A model generated the notes under the pieces. The model did not search any database and was not told the origin of the DNA. It worked only from the letters and a program-made list of their open reading frames with translations. 64,000 bases of DNA from Morella rubra (Eukaryota; Streptophyta; Magnoliopsida; Fagales; Myricaceae), in assembly GCA_003952965.2 (NCBI GenBank), contig CM025854.1:9025986-9089985 (forward strand), given 5' to 3'. This document shows, one piece after another, positions 32,764 through 44,825 of the stretch (positions are counted from its first letter, which is position 1; every line of letters starts with the position of its first letter). The position numbers and the translations under genes are program-made.

Positions 32764-35020
32764 ATGAGCCTCTTCGGCCTTGGAAGCAGGTATTCCTTTC
32801 GCCTTTTCTTTTTTTCCTTCTACTTTTCTTATTCGTTACATGAAACTTCATGTGTTCATATAGTTATATTACCATCCGAAGACGATTTCAGACTTTTGGG
32901 CTGAGGGAAATCTCCGTGTGTTCTGAATTTTAGTTTTCTTTTATTGCATAACAGTTTATATCAAATAGAATTCCTGAACTCCTATGTTTTGAAGTGATTC
33001 TATACATATGACATGTTTCTTGAGGTGGAGAAGAAAAACGTAATTCGATGATGTCAAAGTTTCTGTTGGGTCGAAAAACAACTGGGGAGTCTCCAAGTTC
33101 ACAGATTCACCTTCATGTTCAGAAAAACAAATCATGCTCTGGAATACGTTGTTTAGTGGAGACATTTAGGAAAGAATTATGAAAGATATCTTCTACTGAT
33201 TTTTAAAATGATTTTGACCTAATACTTATACCTTCGGCTGTGAGATCACTAGTACTTTCATTTAAATTTAAAGGATTTCGTCTTGCCATTTTTTCTGTCC
33301 GGTTACTTATATTGTCCAACTTCAATTAATGTAGGAACCAGAAAACATTTCGGCCTAAAAAGAATGCTCTCCCAGGAAGTAAGGTTAGTGTTGTAGCATT
33401 CTGGTTATGCTGATTAGTTCTAATCTTTTTTTTTTTTTTTGGTAATTGAGTAATTGAAAGAAATCAAAAATACACGGGGAACATCCCCTCCACAGGTATC
33501 AAACCTTGTCAAGGCTGGTGCACAAGAGCTAGACAACCAACTAAACTATCAAAAGAAGATTAGTTCTAATCTTGCTATTCATAATTTGCCTCTTTTTTTT
33601 TTTTCAAATACAGGGGGCTCAACTTCAAAAACACATAGATGCTACCTTGGGTAGTGGGAACTTGAGGGAAGCTGTACGACTGCCTCCTGGGGAAGATATG
33701 GACGAGTGGCTGGCAGTAAACAGTAAGCAGAGTGAAATGAAGATGGATACATGTGACTCTGTTTTTTGTGTCTGTGTGCGCTTGTCTGTCTACACTAATG
33801 CAAGATGGTTTTTCAAGATACCTTTCCTTTTGACTTCTATCCGTTCCTATTCTCTTCTGTAACAGCGGTAGATTTCTTCAACCAAGTAAACATTCTGTAT
33901 GGAACTCTGACTGAATTCTGTACGCCGGCCAACTGTCCAACAATGACTGCAGGACCGAAGTATTTTTCTCGAGCGTTTAACCAAATTCTCTTCCTAGTCT
34001 AAATTGTTTAGTCTTGACAATTTGATGCTTGATCTGGTTTCGTGCCCTTGCCTGCACTCAATTTTGTTATCCATTCCACAGATACGAGTATAGATGGGCT
34101 GATGGAGTTACTATTAAAAAACCAATAGAGGTGTCTGCGCCCAAATATGTTGAATATTTGATGGATTGGATTGAAGCTCAGCTAGACGACGAGTCAATTT
34201 TTCCTCAGAACTTGGGTGAGTAAAAGTTTCTTGTTGGAGATTTATATAGAGGCGCACCCTTGATCAAATTAGTTGCTTATATTTTGGTTCTTATATGCTA
34301 CGGAGAACCCATTTATTCAAGTAGTATTTGCCACAGGAGCACCCTTTCCTTCCAATTTCCATGATGTTTGCAAGACAATTTTCAAGCGATTGTTCCGTGT
34401 ATATGCACATATTTATCATTTACACTTCCAGAAGATTGTGAGTTTGAAGGAAGAGGCTCATCTCAACACTTGCTTCAAACATTTTGTTCTTTTTATATGG
34501 GTAAGTCTCCAATGTCGAAACGTTTAACTTCCTGGGGAAATTGTTTACCTTTGTTTGGGATAATCTTGAGCAGACGATATTCTTCTGCTTTGGTTTTTCT
34601 CCTGTTCTTGTTCTTTGGGGGAGCGTGGTTTGTTTTCTTTGAAAGATTTTGTCTGTTTTTGACCCAATTACTTCTTAGTTTGACTCAATTTCTTCCTAGT
34701 TGTCTGTTTTTGACCCAATACCAAAATCTAAAGCTTGGAGCTTAAACCTTCTGGTTTAGGTTTGTCTGAAATAAACAAGGGGCCAGTGGCTTGATGAAAT
34801 TGTTCTTACAAGTCTGTGGAAAGACATTGACAGTTCCTTGAATGATTTTTCCTTTATGTATATGCTTTGAATTTCCATTGATTTGCGTATTAGCTTTTAA
34901 ATGGGCTGCACTCGTGTGCTAATATGGCCAAGATATTCTGTGATGCAGGAATTCCACTTGATTGACAAAGGGGAGCTTGCACCTCTGTACGATCTTGTTG
35001 ACTCTATTCTGCAGTTTTAG
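32764..35020 (+). CDS. MOB1: MOB1 kinase activator (MOB1A/B-like), seven exons
   Basis: MOB1 binds and activates NDR/LATS-type kinases (SIK1 and NDR in plants), controlling cell proliferation, cytokinesis and polarity. Exons: 32764-32789, 33335-33383, 33614-33722, 33866-33959, 34082-34215, 34337-34500, 34949-35020. All introns are GT-AG, and the joined CDS gives 215 aa, the usual plant MOB1 length. It opens [20 protein letters not shown]. Zinc ligands are Cys80, Cys85 (EFCTPANC), His162 and His167 (AHIYHLH). Other conserved blocks are [40 protein letters not shown] and [12 protein letters not shown]. The usual Glu in the CTPENC loop is Ala here, and the last 15 residues ([15 protein letters not shown]) differ from the common ELAPLxELIES form. 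No stop or frameshift is present, so the gene looks intact. Confidence 0.96.
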
Positions 35021-37471
35021 TGCCACCCGATCCATCTTCTTTCAACTTGATTTTTTCCCCCTTGTTCGAGTGAATAAGTTACCTTCTTTTAGCTACCCTT
35101 ACTTTTTATTTCTTGAATAGCAGATGTGTTTGAGCTGAGATGTACATTGAAACTTTAACATTTTTAGATGAATGGTGAGAAAAAAAAGAGTTTGAATATG
35201 GGGATCCATTGAATCTGAAATTGGAGCTTCCTGGTGACTTTCTTAGTTCCCCAAGGAGTAGAGAGAAGGTCCCCCCTTCAGTGAAAATTCTCTTTTAAAG
35301 CTTTATGAGGCTTGGCGAAAGGCAATGCCAAGTCTTTCTCTGCCACTAACTTGACGTCTTCATCACTTTCAAGGTAAAAGCTCACGCAAGCAAAAGATAA
35401 CACGATGGAGCAAAAAGTCCCTCGATTCATGGAGATCTTGCTTGATAAAAACTAAAATAATACACACTGTTCACTCACTGTTCACAAGAGCATTTTGGAC
35501 ATTTTACTATTTGCTACAAGACTTTTCTGCCTGTATAAGGACGGTTTGAAATTAGTTCTGGACATCCTTCATCTACCTCCAAATCTCTAAAGAAACCTCT
35601 ATGTCTGCCCTTCAAATTCTCTAATCTCTCTCTAGCTTTCCCTATTGATCTTCAACCTCCTTCACTTGCTCTGTCTCGTTTTTCATCCTACAGAGGAAGG
35701 GAAGTGTTGAGCAGTACTATATCACTGAGAACGCCTAGCATGATAGCATCCCTCGAAAGAGTTCAACAAAAAATGAAAATAAAAATAGGAGAGGACAATC
35801 ACGTTAATCTTCTTTCTCGCCCTGAAAGACAGTCCTGCTGCTTCTTGCTCTTTTAGGAGCTCATCTTTTGGGCATCACAGAGATGAAATGATGACCTGCC
35901 CCGCTACTCTACCTCCAATCTCATGTTGAAGGACTCCTACAATAAGACTTTTAACCCTTCTCTGGGCTTCACCACCTCGGGCGATTAAGTCTGGATGAAG
36001 AATGCACATAATTGATTACTTCTCAGCATCATGTATTGACAGCAGAGAATTACCAAGATCAGGGCAATGAGATGTCAGGTGCCTCAGTAAATGACAACTT
36101 TTAATTACCACATCCTTTTCAATTTGCACCCCAAAGTATCACATTTGACACATTGCATTCAAAACAACCTACAGATGTTCACTTTGTACCTCCTCCAATT
36201 TGATCGTTAAGATTGTGTCACATGGCCTAATTTTTCAATGATTTTAATGGTGAAATCCTAGTATGAGTTGCAAAGTATAAACTTATTGGTAGTTTTGGGT
36301 GCAATATATTAAGTTTCCTATTTTGGGGTGCAAATTATAAGAAGTATGGTAATTAGATGCGGCAGAGTGTAACTACTCATTAGAAATTTTGTTTTGGGTA
36401 AATGAGTAAGTACACATATCTCCAATTAATATTTACGAAGTTTGGCACTAGCTCCACAGACACTTAGATCACCGGGGAGTTTAAGCTCCTGCATGAGCAG
36501 ATACTACCTATTCAGCACCTGGACAGAGCCTCCTCATTTCAACCAAACAAGACACGGAGCAGCACCTGCAGTAACTTGAGGTGCAGCACCATAAAAACAC
36601 CTGTAAAGATTGCCAACAAGCACGCCAGTTCAGTTGCAACCAGCAGTATAGAAGCAGGGGTCTCCAGCAGCCAGCACTAACAGAAACCACAAAAATGCAC
36701 CAACCAGCAAAAAATTCATACTACTCAGTTTTTGTTGTCCAAGAGAGATTCATGAAACACCATCTTCTGATGAGGTATAGATTACCAATAAAGCACTGAT
36801 CGGTTTAAGAGTATTAATTCTCTCCATTACGGATAGATAATATCCTTAAGCACCCGCACCAATCTACCATTGCTTCCACGATAGAACGACCTTTTCTTCC
36901 GCTGCAGGAAGTTTGTGAATTGAAAGGGAGCAAAAGTGACAATAAGCAAAGCAGTTTGAAAGGGATTGACGTCCGTTGAAATCACAGCTTTCGTATTTTG
37001 ATATCTTGAAATAATACAATACACTTGGTATAGTCGCATCCCATTAATTCTCCAAACTACAAAATTGGAGTTACACGCAGTCCACACAAGCCCCCCCTCC
37101 CAACCCCATTCCCTTTGAGCTGAAATACAATTGTTTGTGGAGTGTGGTTTTGTAGGGAGAAGGTTCAATCCCCGTATTGAACGTTTCCTTTGCAGTTGTG
37201 TCTCTTGAGAGTGATACGCCAGGTCAGTCTGCAGACACCCTTGACTAAGTATGCAGAGATCATGACCATTGTCTTGATTCCACTCTAAACCTTGGATTTC
37301 TTCAGCCTATAAGCAGAAGCATCTTCTAACAAACTGTTTCTGCCAGAAATAATGAAATTTGGAATTTCACCCTGAAAGACAATGTGACTTAGGTAATGGC
37401 AGCATGCCCTTCAATGTCTTTTGCAGGCATCTGAACACGGCATAAAATGATTAAAACTGTTGATGTAGCTT
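35021..37471. other. Intergenic between MOB1 and the O-fucosyltransferase
   Basis: The two genes converge here. The first few hundred bases should hold the MOB1 3' UTR, and the last few hundred the 3' UTR of the minus-strand gene. Apart from the MITE at 36100-36356, I see no gene. Small open frames near 36508-37168 show no recognisable domain. Confidence 0.6.
36100..36356. mobile_element. MITE with about 65-bp imperfect inverted repeats
   Basis: The left arm reads TTTTAATTACCACATCC, then AATTTGCACCCCAAAGTATC. The right arm reverse-complements to CTAATTACCATACTTC, then AATTTGCACCCCAAAATAGG, with further agreement toward the centre (CATTGCATTCAAAAC and TATTGCACCCAAAAC). No coding content and no clear TSD. 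It lies 1.1 kb downstream of MOB1. Confidence 0.65.
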
Positions 37472-40400
37472 CTACTTCTGTCCTGTTTCACAAATACATT
37501 CTGGAAAGGGATTTGCATAGAAACTTTCCTCCAGCTTTGGAAACTCTCCAGGCTCCCTCCGGTATGGAGCCCCAACACGATCTTCGTGAAGCTTTTTCAC
37601 TTCAGAACTAAATTTCTTCCAGGAGATTTTTCCTTCATCGAGCTCATCAACTAGCTTTACAAAATTCATCCTGAAGACAAAATGAAAATCATCATACACT
37701 GCAAATGTCATCAGAGAAATATCCGTAGAAACATGATAAAATCACCACATCAAACGTAAAAACAGTTAATAGGAAACAAGTCAGAAAATTACTTGTCAGG
37801 ATTGATGGTCTTCTTGAAGTCCTCAAAGCGCCTATGACCTTGAACTGCCTTTGCCATATTCCCGTCAAAAGTATAGACAAACACGTCACTTTGGAGGGCA
37901 ACAACATAATCTATACCAGCCAACATGTTCTGGTGATTCTTGAAAGGACTCAGCTCTTCTTCTGTAGAGAGACTGGAATGGGAGAAGATATTGGGGAAAT
38001 CATCCTTAAGGTATTGCATAGTTCTGTTACCATACCCTTCACCAGCTACCAAGTAAATCCTGATGCTCGATGGAAAACCTAGCCCTCTGAGCAGGAGGGA
38101 TGTTTCCCTGGGGGTCAATGGGCAGCCTCCAAGCAACCTCCTTTCTGTCCCATTGATCTCTTTCTCCTTCCAGTGGCCGACTTCATACCGCATCTTACGT
38201 AGCTCATCATCTTCTTCTGCAGTCAGATCATGACTGCAGCCTGTAAATGCAAGCATATCCTTCTCATACCTGTAATGAACGAAAGACAGAAAGAAAGGAA
38301 GAGTATGATTGATTAAAAGAGTTGGCCAGAATCTAATAGTAACTTCCCTAATTTAACCAGACTTGGTCGCAGCAATATAGACATCTTTATTATGAGTAAG
38401 AAAGGATTCAAAACAGTAGGACTAAGAAACTGAACCAAGCACAAGCATAAATTTTTCCAGCGAAAGCATTAAACCACAGAAAATCATGATTTGAAACCCA
38501 ACACCACAAGACAATTAACTGCTCTATTATCTGTGTAGCACATTCCAAAGAGTTTAGTCATAAAACTACCTGATCCATAAAGCCCAAAATAACACATTGG
38601 TAGGTTAAATGCATCATTTTTATAAAAAAAAATAAAATGCCAATCAGATTTATGGATAATGATGAGTAAATGGGAGTAAAAAACAAGGCAGCTAATATCT
38701 ATGAGTTCTAACATAAAAGTCTAAAACTTCAAGTGAAAGAGTAACAACAATTATAAGGGTGAATGAAAACAATCAACTATAAATGGCAGAAAACACAACC
38801 AACTGAAACACGGATTTCTCAGCACATGTTATCAGCAGAAGATGACTCCTGCTAAACAGAAAACATTGGACTCAATAATTGTTAGATTATTACTACCAAA
38901 ACTTGCCTCAAATGGAGTGCAAGAAACGGGCTTCCATTCTGTCGCATTCTAGAAACCAAGGTGTTCCCATGTGCTTCTATTGGAGCTGAATATTTCAATG
39001 CCTTGTAGTTTACACGACACCTTAGCTTTTGTATAGAAATCGGGATATCATTGTTGGCCAGCCGAGAATCAGTATGAGTGAAATAGATTATTTTTTGCTG
39101 CTTCAAAAGAGGGAGGACCTCAGTCTTATAATAACTAACCTGAAAAAAAAAAAGGTGACACAGATAACTCATGTTTTCAATCCCATAGCAGGAAATAATG
39201 AAATGAGACAGATAGCATGGGATGTTAGAATTATAAGGACGTGCACAGCTCATTCATCCATATGATGGGACACATGTGACTTTCTGTATGGCTGACAAGT
39301 GAATCTTTTAAAAAATATTAATTTACAGTGCAGCAGATGAAACCATCCAGCCCGTAGGGGACAGCTTATATTTCATTACATGTCAAAGAACAAAGAGTCA
39401 ATTCAAGTTTTGTGACCTTGGACCAAGATATTGGCGTTTTGTTGAATGGCTCAACTCCAGCATAGGCAGGTGGCAACATATCCACTATGTGGATATCATC
39501 CTTCAGTGTTTCAATGAAGTGTTGCCAATCAAACAGATCTTTGAATCCGCTGCAACAAGATAGACACATAAGAAATAAGTTAGCTCAAAGTAGATTGCTG
39601 AAAAACCTTTAAGCATGGCAAGAACTTATTTATATTTGAAAGGCAACAGAAAAAACCCTCCGGTAACGGTGACTGTAAGGCATTTTCTCCTTAAGGAACA
39701 GGAGATGAAAATAGTGGAGTAGCCAAGGATTCCACTCGCAATGTCACATGTACCTAAGCTAACAATGGCTAATTTTCAGATTACCAGGAATTCTTTTCCA
39801 AGAGTCGTGCAACAGAAGCCTCAAAGAGGTCATTTACAAAGTATCACTTTAAGAATGAAAAGGAAAGAAGATGACAAACTCTTTAGTTGATATATAAAGT
39901 GTGATGACTCCACAGTATTTATTTCGCCAATTGAGCCACTTCCATGTTGAGTGAACAAATAAGGCCACTCTCTTTATTCATTCCCATTACCGACACCAAT
40001 ATTAGAAGAACGAAAACAAACCAACCTTTCATCAGCCCAATAGGAGCTGTGATCAAGCGAAGGCAGGACCAGTGTTGCCTTTATAATCTTAGCAACGGCA
40101 ACCATATCACAAATCTGCACTCTAAAATTATTCATATATCAGACTGTAGCAGAAATTCACGGAAGTCAGAAGAAACAATAAAGAGATGCAATAGTCAGAC
40201 CCCAAATCTCATCTGATTCAAGCCGCCATTTGCATTTACAAGGATGTAGCCATTTGTCTTTGCCACTGGCTCTGTCAACAGAAACAAAAAGTAGGAAGGG
40301 AAAGACATAGCCTCAGAAACACAAATAACGTCAATGATGAGAGGCAGGGCGAACATAGATGCACGTCATACCTTTGTTGCTTCTTGGCTGGCTGATGCAC

Positions 40401-41637
40401 TGGGTGAAATTCTCCCTATCGGGTTTGGACCAGATACTTGAGTACTGAAAAAGAAGAAAATGTCACAAGAAACAATTAACAAACTTGGGGACATTACCGC
40501 TATTTTGGTTTTCAACATAAACAAATCTTAGAACATAAGGTCCCATTTTTTTTTTGTCTTCGAAAATAATCAGAGCTGAGTACATAGTATGCTTCAACAC
40601 AGATGTGAAACTTACTTCAGCCCTGCCGTTTTGACTGCTAAGTACACCCGATGATATCATCTTTAAAGTCCGGTCAACATCACTTCCACCCTTCCTATTT
40701 CCGTATTCACGAGAGCTTTGATCCATTAGATTTAGACCACTGATGGATTGAGTTGAATCCTACTTAGAAAGATAGAATAATTTAGATGAGACCAAGAACG
40801 CATCCGAAATAATATGACATGCGAGAGGACAACAAAAATCAGACAAAAGACTCAAGCATGTCGTGAATCAAGCAAAAGAAAAACTAGAACCCGAGCGCAG
40901 CAAGGAACTATCTCCCGAGTTAAGTTACGTCATAGATGAGAACGAAGATGATTAACAACCAATCCGATAGTCTGAAACATATATGTACCAGATGCAAACT
41001 AATAAATATATATATAGCCACGTGAATTTCCAATTGGCAAACAGACAAGAACTATATATATGTAAACACATACACATGCGTATATGCGTGAACCCACCTG
41101 ATTGGGCGCAGCTCTTTCAATGGCTGATCCAAACCAGCCAGTAGCACAAATTTTCAGAAGACCCAGAAACAGACACATCCCACAGAACAGAAAGAACATC
41201 CAATGGCCCAACTTCTTCCTCTCCCTCAACCCCAACTCCACTATCACCGATCCGATAGGCTTCTTTAGCAAGCCTCTGGCGACACCCCCATGAACCCTAT
41301 GGCTCACATGGTGGTGGCTCTGCTTCTTTTCCAAGATCGACTCTAGACAATCAAGGGAAACCGAGTTGGTGCCGATTTCGGATCTGGGCGAGCTGAGGTG
41401 GAGATCAATTTCATGGTGAGTACTGAAACCGGTAAGATTACTACTATTGCTGCTGTTATTTATACTGTTATTGTCGCTGTTGTTGGCAGTAGTATTGCGC
41501 TTGAATGAGTGCGCTCGGCGAGTCATTGGACCCGAGAAACGAGGGCTGTTAACTCGCTGAGAGATTCCATCGCTGGTGTTACGGTGGCCCATGACTTCTG
41601 TGTGCTTGTGTCGCTGTGAAAGTGATGTTGTTGTCAA
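37472..41637 (-). CDS. GDP-fucose O-fucosyltransferase family protein, nine exons
   Basis: Plant OFUT proteins are type II membrane glycosyltransferases of the secretory pathway; exact substrates are mostly unknown. Exons (minus): 41098-41637, 40616-40759, 40372-40444, 40201-40271, 40026-40114, 39417-39549, 38907-39139, 37793-38269, 37472-37670. They join to 652 aa without a stop. A Ser/Asn-rich cytosolic tail is followed by a membrane segment at about 146-165 ([17 protein letters not shown]). The catalytic domain starts near 259 with [16 protein letters not shown]. Later landmarks are [50 protein letters not shown] and [20 protein letters not shown] followed by KAVQGHRR. Intron 7 has a GC donor (AG|GCAAGT) and is the only splice that keeps the frame; intron 4 uses GTCTGA. 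An alternative start is Met16 (MGHRNTSDG). No frameshift; probably functional. Confidence 0.95.
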
Positions 41638-41760
41638 AAATTGGATCGAGATGAGATCGCCAATAACGAACTTCTACAGGGAGGGCAGAGAGAGAGAGAG
41701 AGGGTCGCAGTCTCTCGGAGAGGGAGAGTTTTAATCGCCATTAACACCACTACTCTCTAC
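41638..41760 (-). promoter_or_regulatory. CT-rich 5' leader of the O-fucosyltransferase gene
   Basis: On the minus strand the sequence before the ATG holds a (CT)n run (plus-strand AG run at about 41688-41702) and further CTCTCC text. Pyrimidine-rich leaders of this sort are common around plant transcription starts. The start site itself cannot be fixed. Confidence 0.5.
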
Positions 41761-41860
41761 GCAGTTTCGCAGTTAACGAGTTCAACACCGTTTACGGCTT
41801 GTGGGCCATGTGTGAGAGTGTCAATTGTTTGTCAAATTTTGTTAACGTTTGTTTGACCGA

Positions 41861-44825
41861 TACGAAAATTTCCAGTAAAATAAAAGCACCTAAAATTTTT
41901 AACTTCTATACGTATATACTTCACTTTCTTATAAATAAAAAATAAAAATTTTAATAAAATAAAAATTCTTATATTTGAAAATATTCTTCAAAATTTTGAC
42001 AAATAAACACCCTCTATCATGACCTTGCCGCGTCCGCCATAAAAAAAAAAAAAAAAAAAAACTGGCCGCGTCTGAAACTACGGATTAAAATAACAATTAA
42101 AAAACTTCTCAGAAGCAGTTATTGAGACGATCTTTCACGTTGTTAAGGCGAATCCTGGAGATGATAATATGATAACGTTGTCACATGTGTAATTTGTTAA
42201 TGCAGAAGAACAGAAACCTTCTATCATGCCGTTAAGTCTCAGCTTCTAATCTATTACAAACAAACGTGTGTTCCTCAAAGGGTTTAGATGTGAGGTTTCA
42301 ATTAACGAATTGAAATATATAGTAGATTACCAACTGAAAAAAAATTATATATATTAAAAACAAAAAAGGAAAAGAATTAGACATTTGGTAGATTTGATGA
42401 GTGAGATTCTAGGATATTACCTTAGTGTAAGATAACATATTGAGAAAGGAGAAAGATAAGTCTAGACCATATAACATTAAATTTGGTTCCTCTAAAATCT
42501 CAAAGAATATAAATAAAAAATCATTTAATACCAGCTGTATTTTTTTATAAGAAATTAGAATAGATCTATTTCTTTTTAAATTGAATTATTTAATTCGATC
42601 ATTAAATTACAAAAAGATCATTAATTCATACTCAAGAAATGAAATATCATACTAGAGTTGATGTAATAAGTTTAGAAGTAGCATAAGAGAGTTGATGTAA
42701 GAAGTTTATTACCAAGTCAAGGAGGGACGGAGAGAATCATTAAAAAGTATTGATACAGTGGATATATAAGAATTTTCAACCGCAGTACTGCGAAAATGCA
42801 GCACGCGGAGTTGGCGGTGCACGACCGACTGAAAGGCGACGTTAGAGTGTAATGTCGTTAAACCGTGGAAGTCTGGAAGAGTACGATAGTGATGTGAAAA
42901 GATGGTCCAAACGGGCCAGCGAAGACTTTTCTGAACGCGTCTTCTTGTAACGGTCGTTCAGGTCGGCTACTTTAATTTTGATGTTCAATCTGCATGAAGA
43001 TGAAAGTCTGAAGGCAATCGTTGCCAAAAAAAAAAAAAGGCGTGAAGGCAACCGGTAACTACATTATATAATAGCTTATAAAAAAAAAATTACATTCTAA
43101 GGGCGTTTGTTTGTCTAATTTTTTAAGGGTCTAAAATTTTCACCATACCAAACATATTTTACAAACTTCAATAAATTTCACATTTTTATACATACACTTC
43201 ACACTTTTTACAAATCTCAATAAATTTCAACATTCAAAAATCTCTAAAATTTTAGGAATATTCTCCAAAATTTCGGTAAACAAACAATCCTTATATAATA
43301 TCTTCCAACGAGACTACCGATATATTTAACTTTCCTATTGAGTACTTAAACTTGCGAAATATATTTTAAAAATAAAAAATAAAAAAAATCTTCCCATCTA
43401 ACTTCGAAACGATCACCCAAATGTCCTTCCAAAGAAAAACTTGTGATTACATCATTTCACGCAAAATAACAATTTTATTATAAGATAATGCATACAAACG
43501 TTGAGATTTTTTTAATAAAACATACTATTTTTAAAAACATCATCTCGCAATATTTTAAAAAATTTAGCATAATAATCTCGCTTACCTTAATCCTTCTAAA
43601 ATACTTGAATCTTTTATCAATTGGCCTATAAAAATTTAGACTAGAACCCTTGAAAAAAAAGAAAAGGGATTAGAATTAATTTATCCTTCTCCTATTCCAT
43701 GTGATACCGAATATTTATAAAAATACATTGTTACCCTATTTAAAGAATATCTCTAGATTTGAAACTATTAATAAAAAATTGGATATTAAGATTGGGTTAC
43801 TATTAGTTTAAAATTTAAACATATGCAAGAAGTTTTGGAATTCAAAACTTTTATAAGATTATCACGTCTCTCCGTCAATGTTGGGATATTCTAATGCCTG
43901 TAAAAGAAGGTTGTTGTATATTGATGCATGCATGCAAAGGTGTAAAGGAAGAAGCCGTGCCAGTTGTATGAGGTCAAGCCTAATATGATGTGACTCTTAT
44001 CGATCGGTGGAAGGACTAAGCCGTCCAATGTTGACTCTTACTTGAAAAGATTAAAGTATTTCTCCCTTTTGTATTTTCTTTTATCATTTTTATATATTAA
44101 GTAAGTTACGCGGCGAAGAAACAGTGGCTGCATATATGTAAAAAAACAAAACTCCATTTTTTTTTATTTCCTCTTATGGGGTTGTCAAATAAGATCATTT
44201 GTGCATGTTTTCAGACAATCGGCACAGCTTTAGACAATAAGCCATGCCAGTTGTATGAGAAGCTTATGATGTGAGCCATGTGATCCCACATAATTGATTT
44301 CCGCAGTTTATGCATCCCAAAGAATTAGAGAAATGTCATATACGAGCAATCAGTGCCCAAGTGTTTTAGAGTTGTCATGGTGCCATCCGCCCAGTTGGTG
44401 AGTTACAATCATACCTCACCATATAATTGAAAATTTTGTTGACTAGTCACATTACAAAAAAAAAAAATTACAAATTTATTGCTTGGCTATGAGCTTTTAA
44501 ATACATGGAGTTTCTCCTGTGCTGTGGCATCAAATATATAAATTGGACCCATGAATTTTGCTAGTGACAAAAAAAAAAAAGTTGGATGCAATTTAAGTTA
44601 TTCAATAACATTTTAAGAACTTACATTTTAACCAATATCCGACTAAATGACATGTATCATCAAACGATAAATTTTATCTCTAAAGAAATCTATCAAATTC
44701 AAGCTAATTAATTCATGATGAGGTACCCATTTTCAGAAATTGTTTTTACACCTTGAGGTTTTTTTTTTAAAAAAAAAAAACTCTTATTTGAATAGCAGCT
44801 AAGTACTACGTTTTTCAAAAAAACC
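41861..44825. other. Long intergenic region without genes
   Basis: AT-rich, with poly-A runs at 42040-42060, 43027-43038 and 44571-44580. A MITE lies at 43098-43293. The phrase GCCRTGCCAGTTGTATGAG occurs at about 43956 and again at about 44242, a small local duplication. No coding sequence or RNA gene is recognised. Confidence 0.6.
43098..43293. mobile_element. MITE, 196 bp, CGTTTGTTTG-type ends
   Basis: The left end is TAAGGGCGTTTGTTTGTC. The right end reverse-complements to TAAGGATTGTTTGTTTACC. The interior is AT-rich with AAATTTCA repeats and no ORF. The TSD is not clear. The ends resemble those of 52505-52700, so the two may be related. Confidence 0.6.

Noticed and set aside
34368..34745. 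125-codon plus-strand frame in the MOB1 region
   Set aside because: Out-of-frame reading of MOB1 exon 6 continuing into intron 6.
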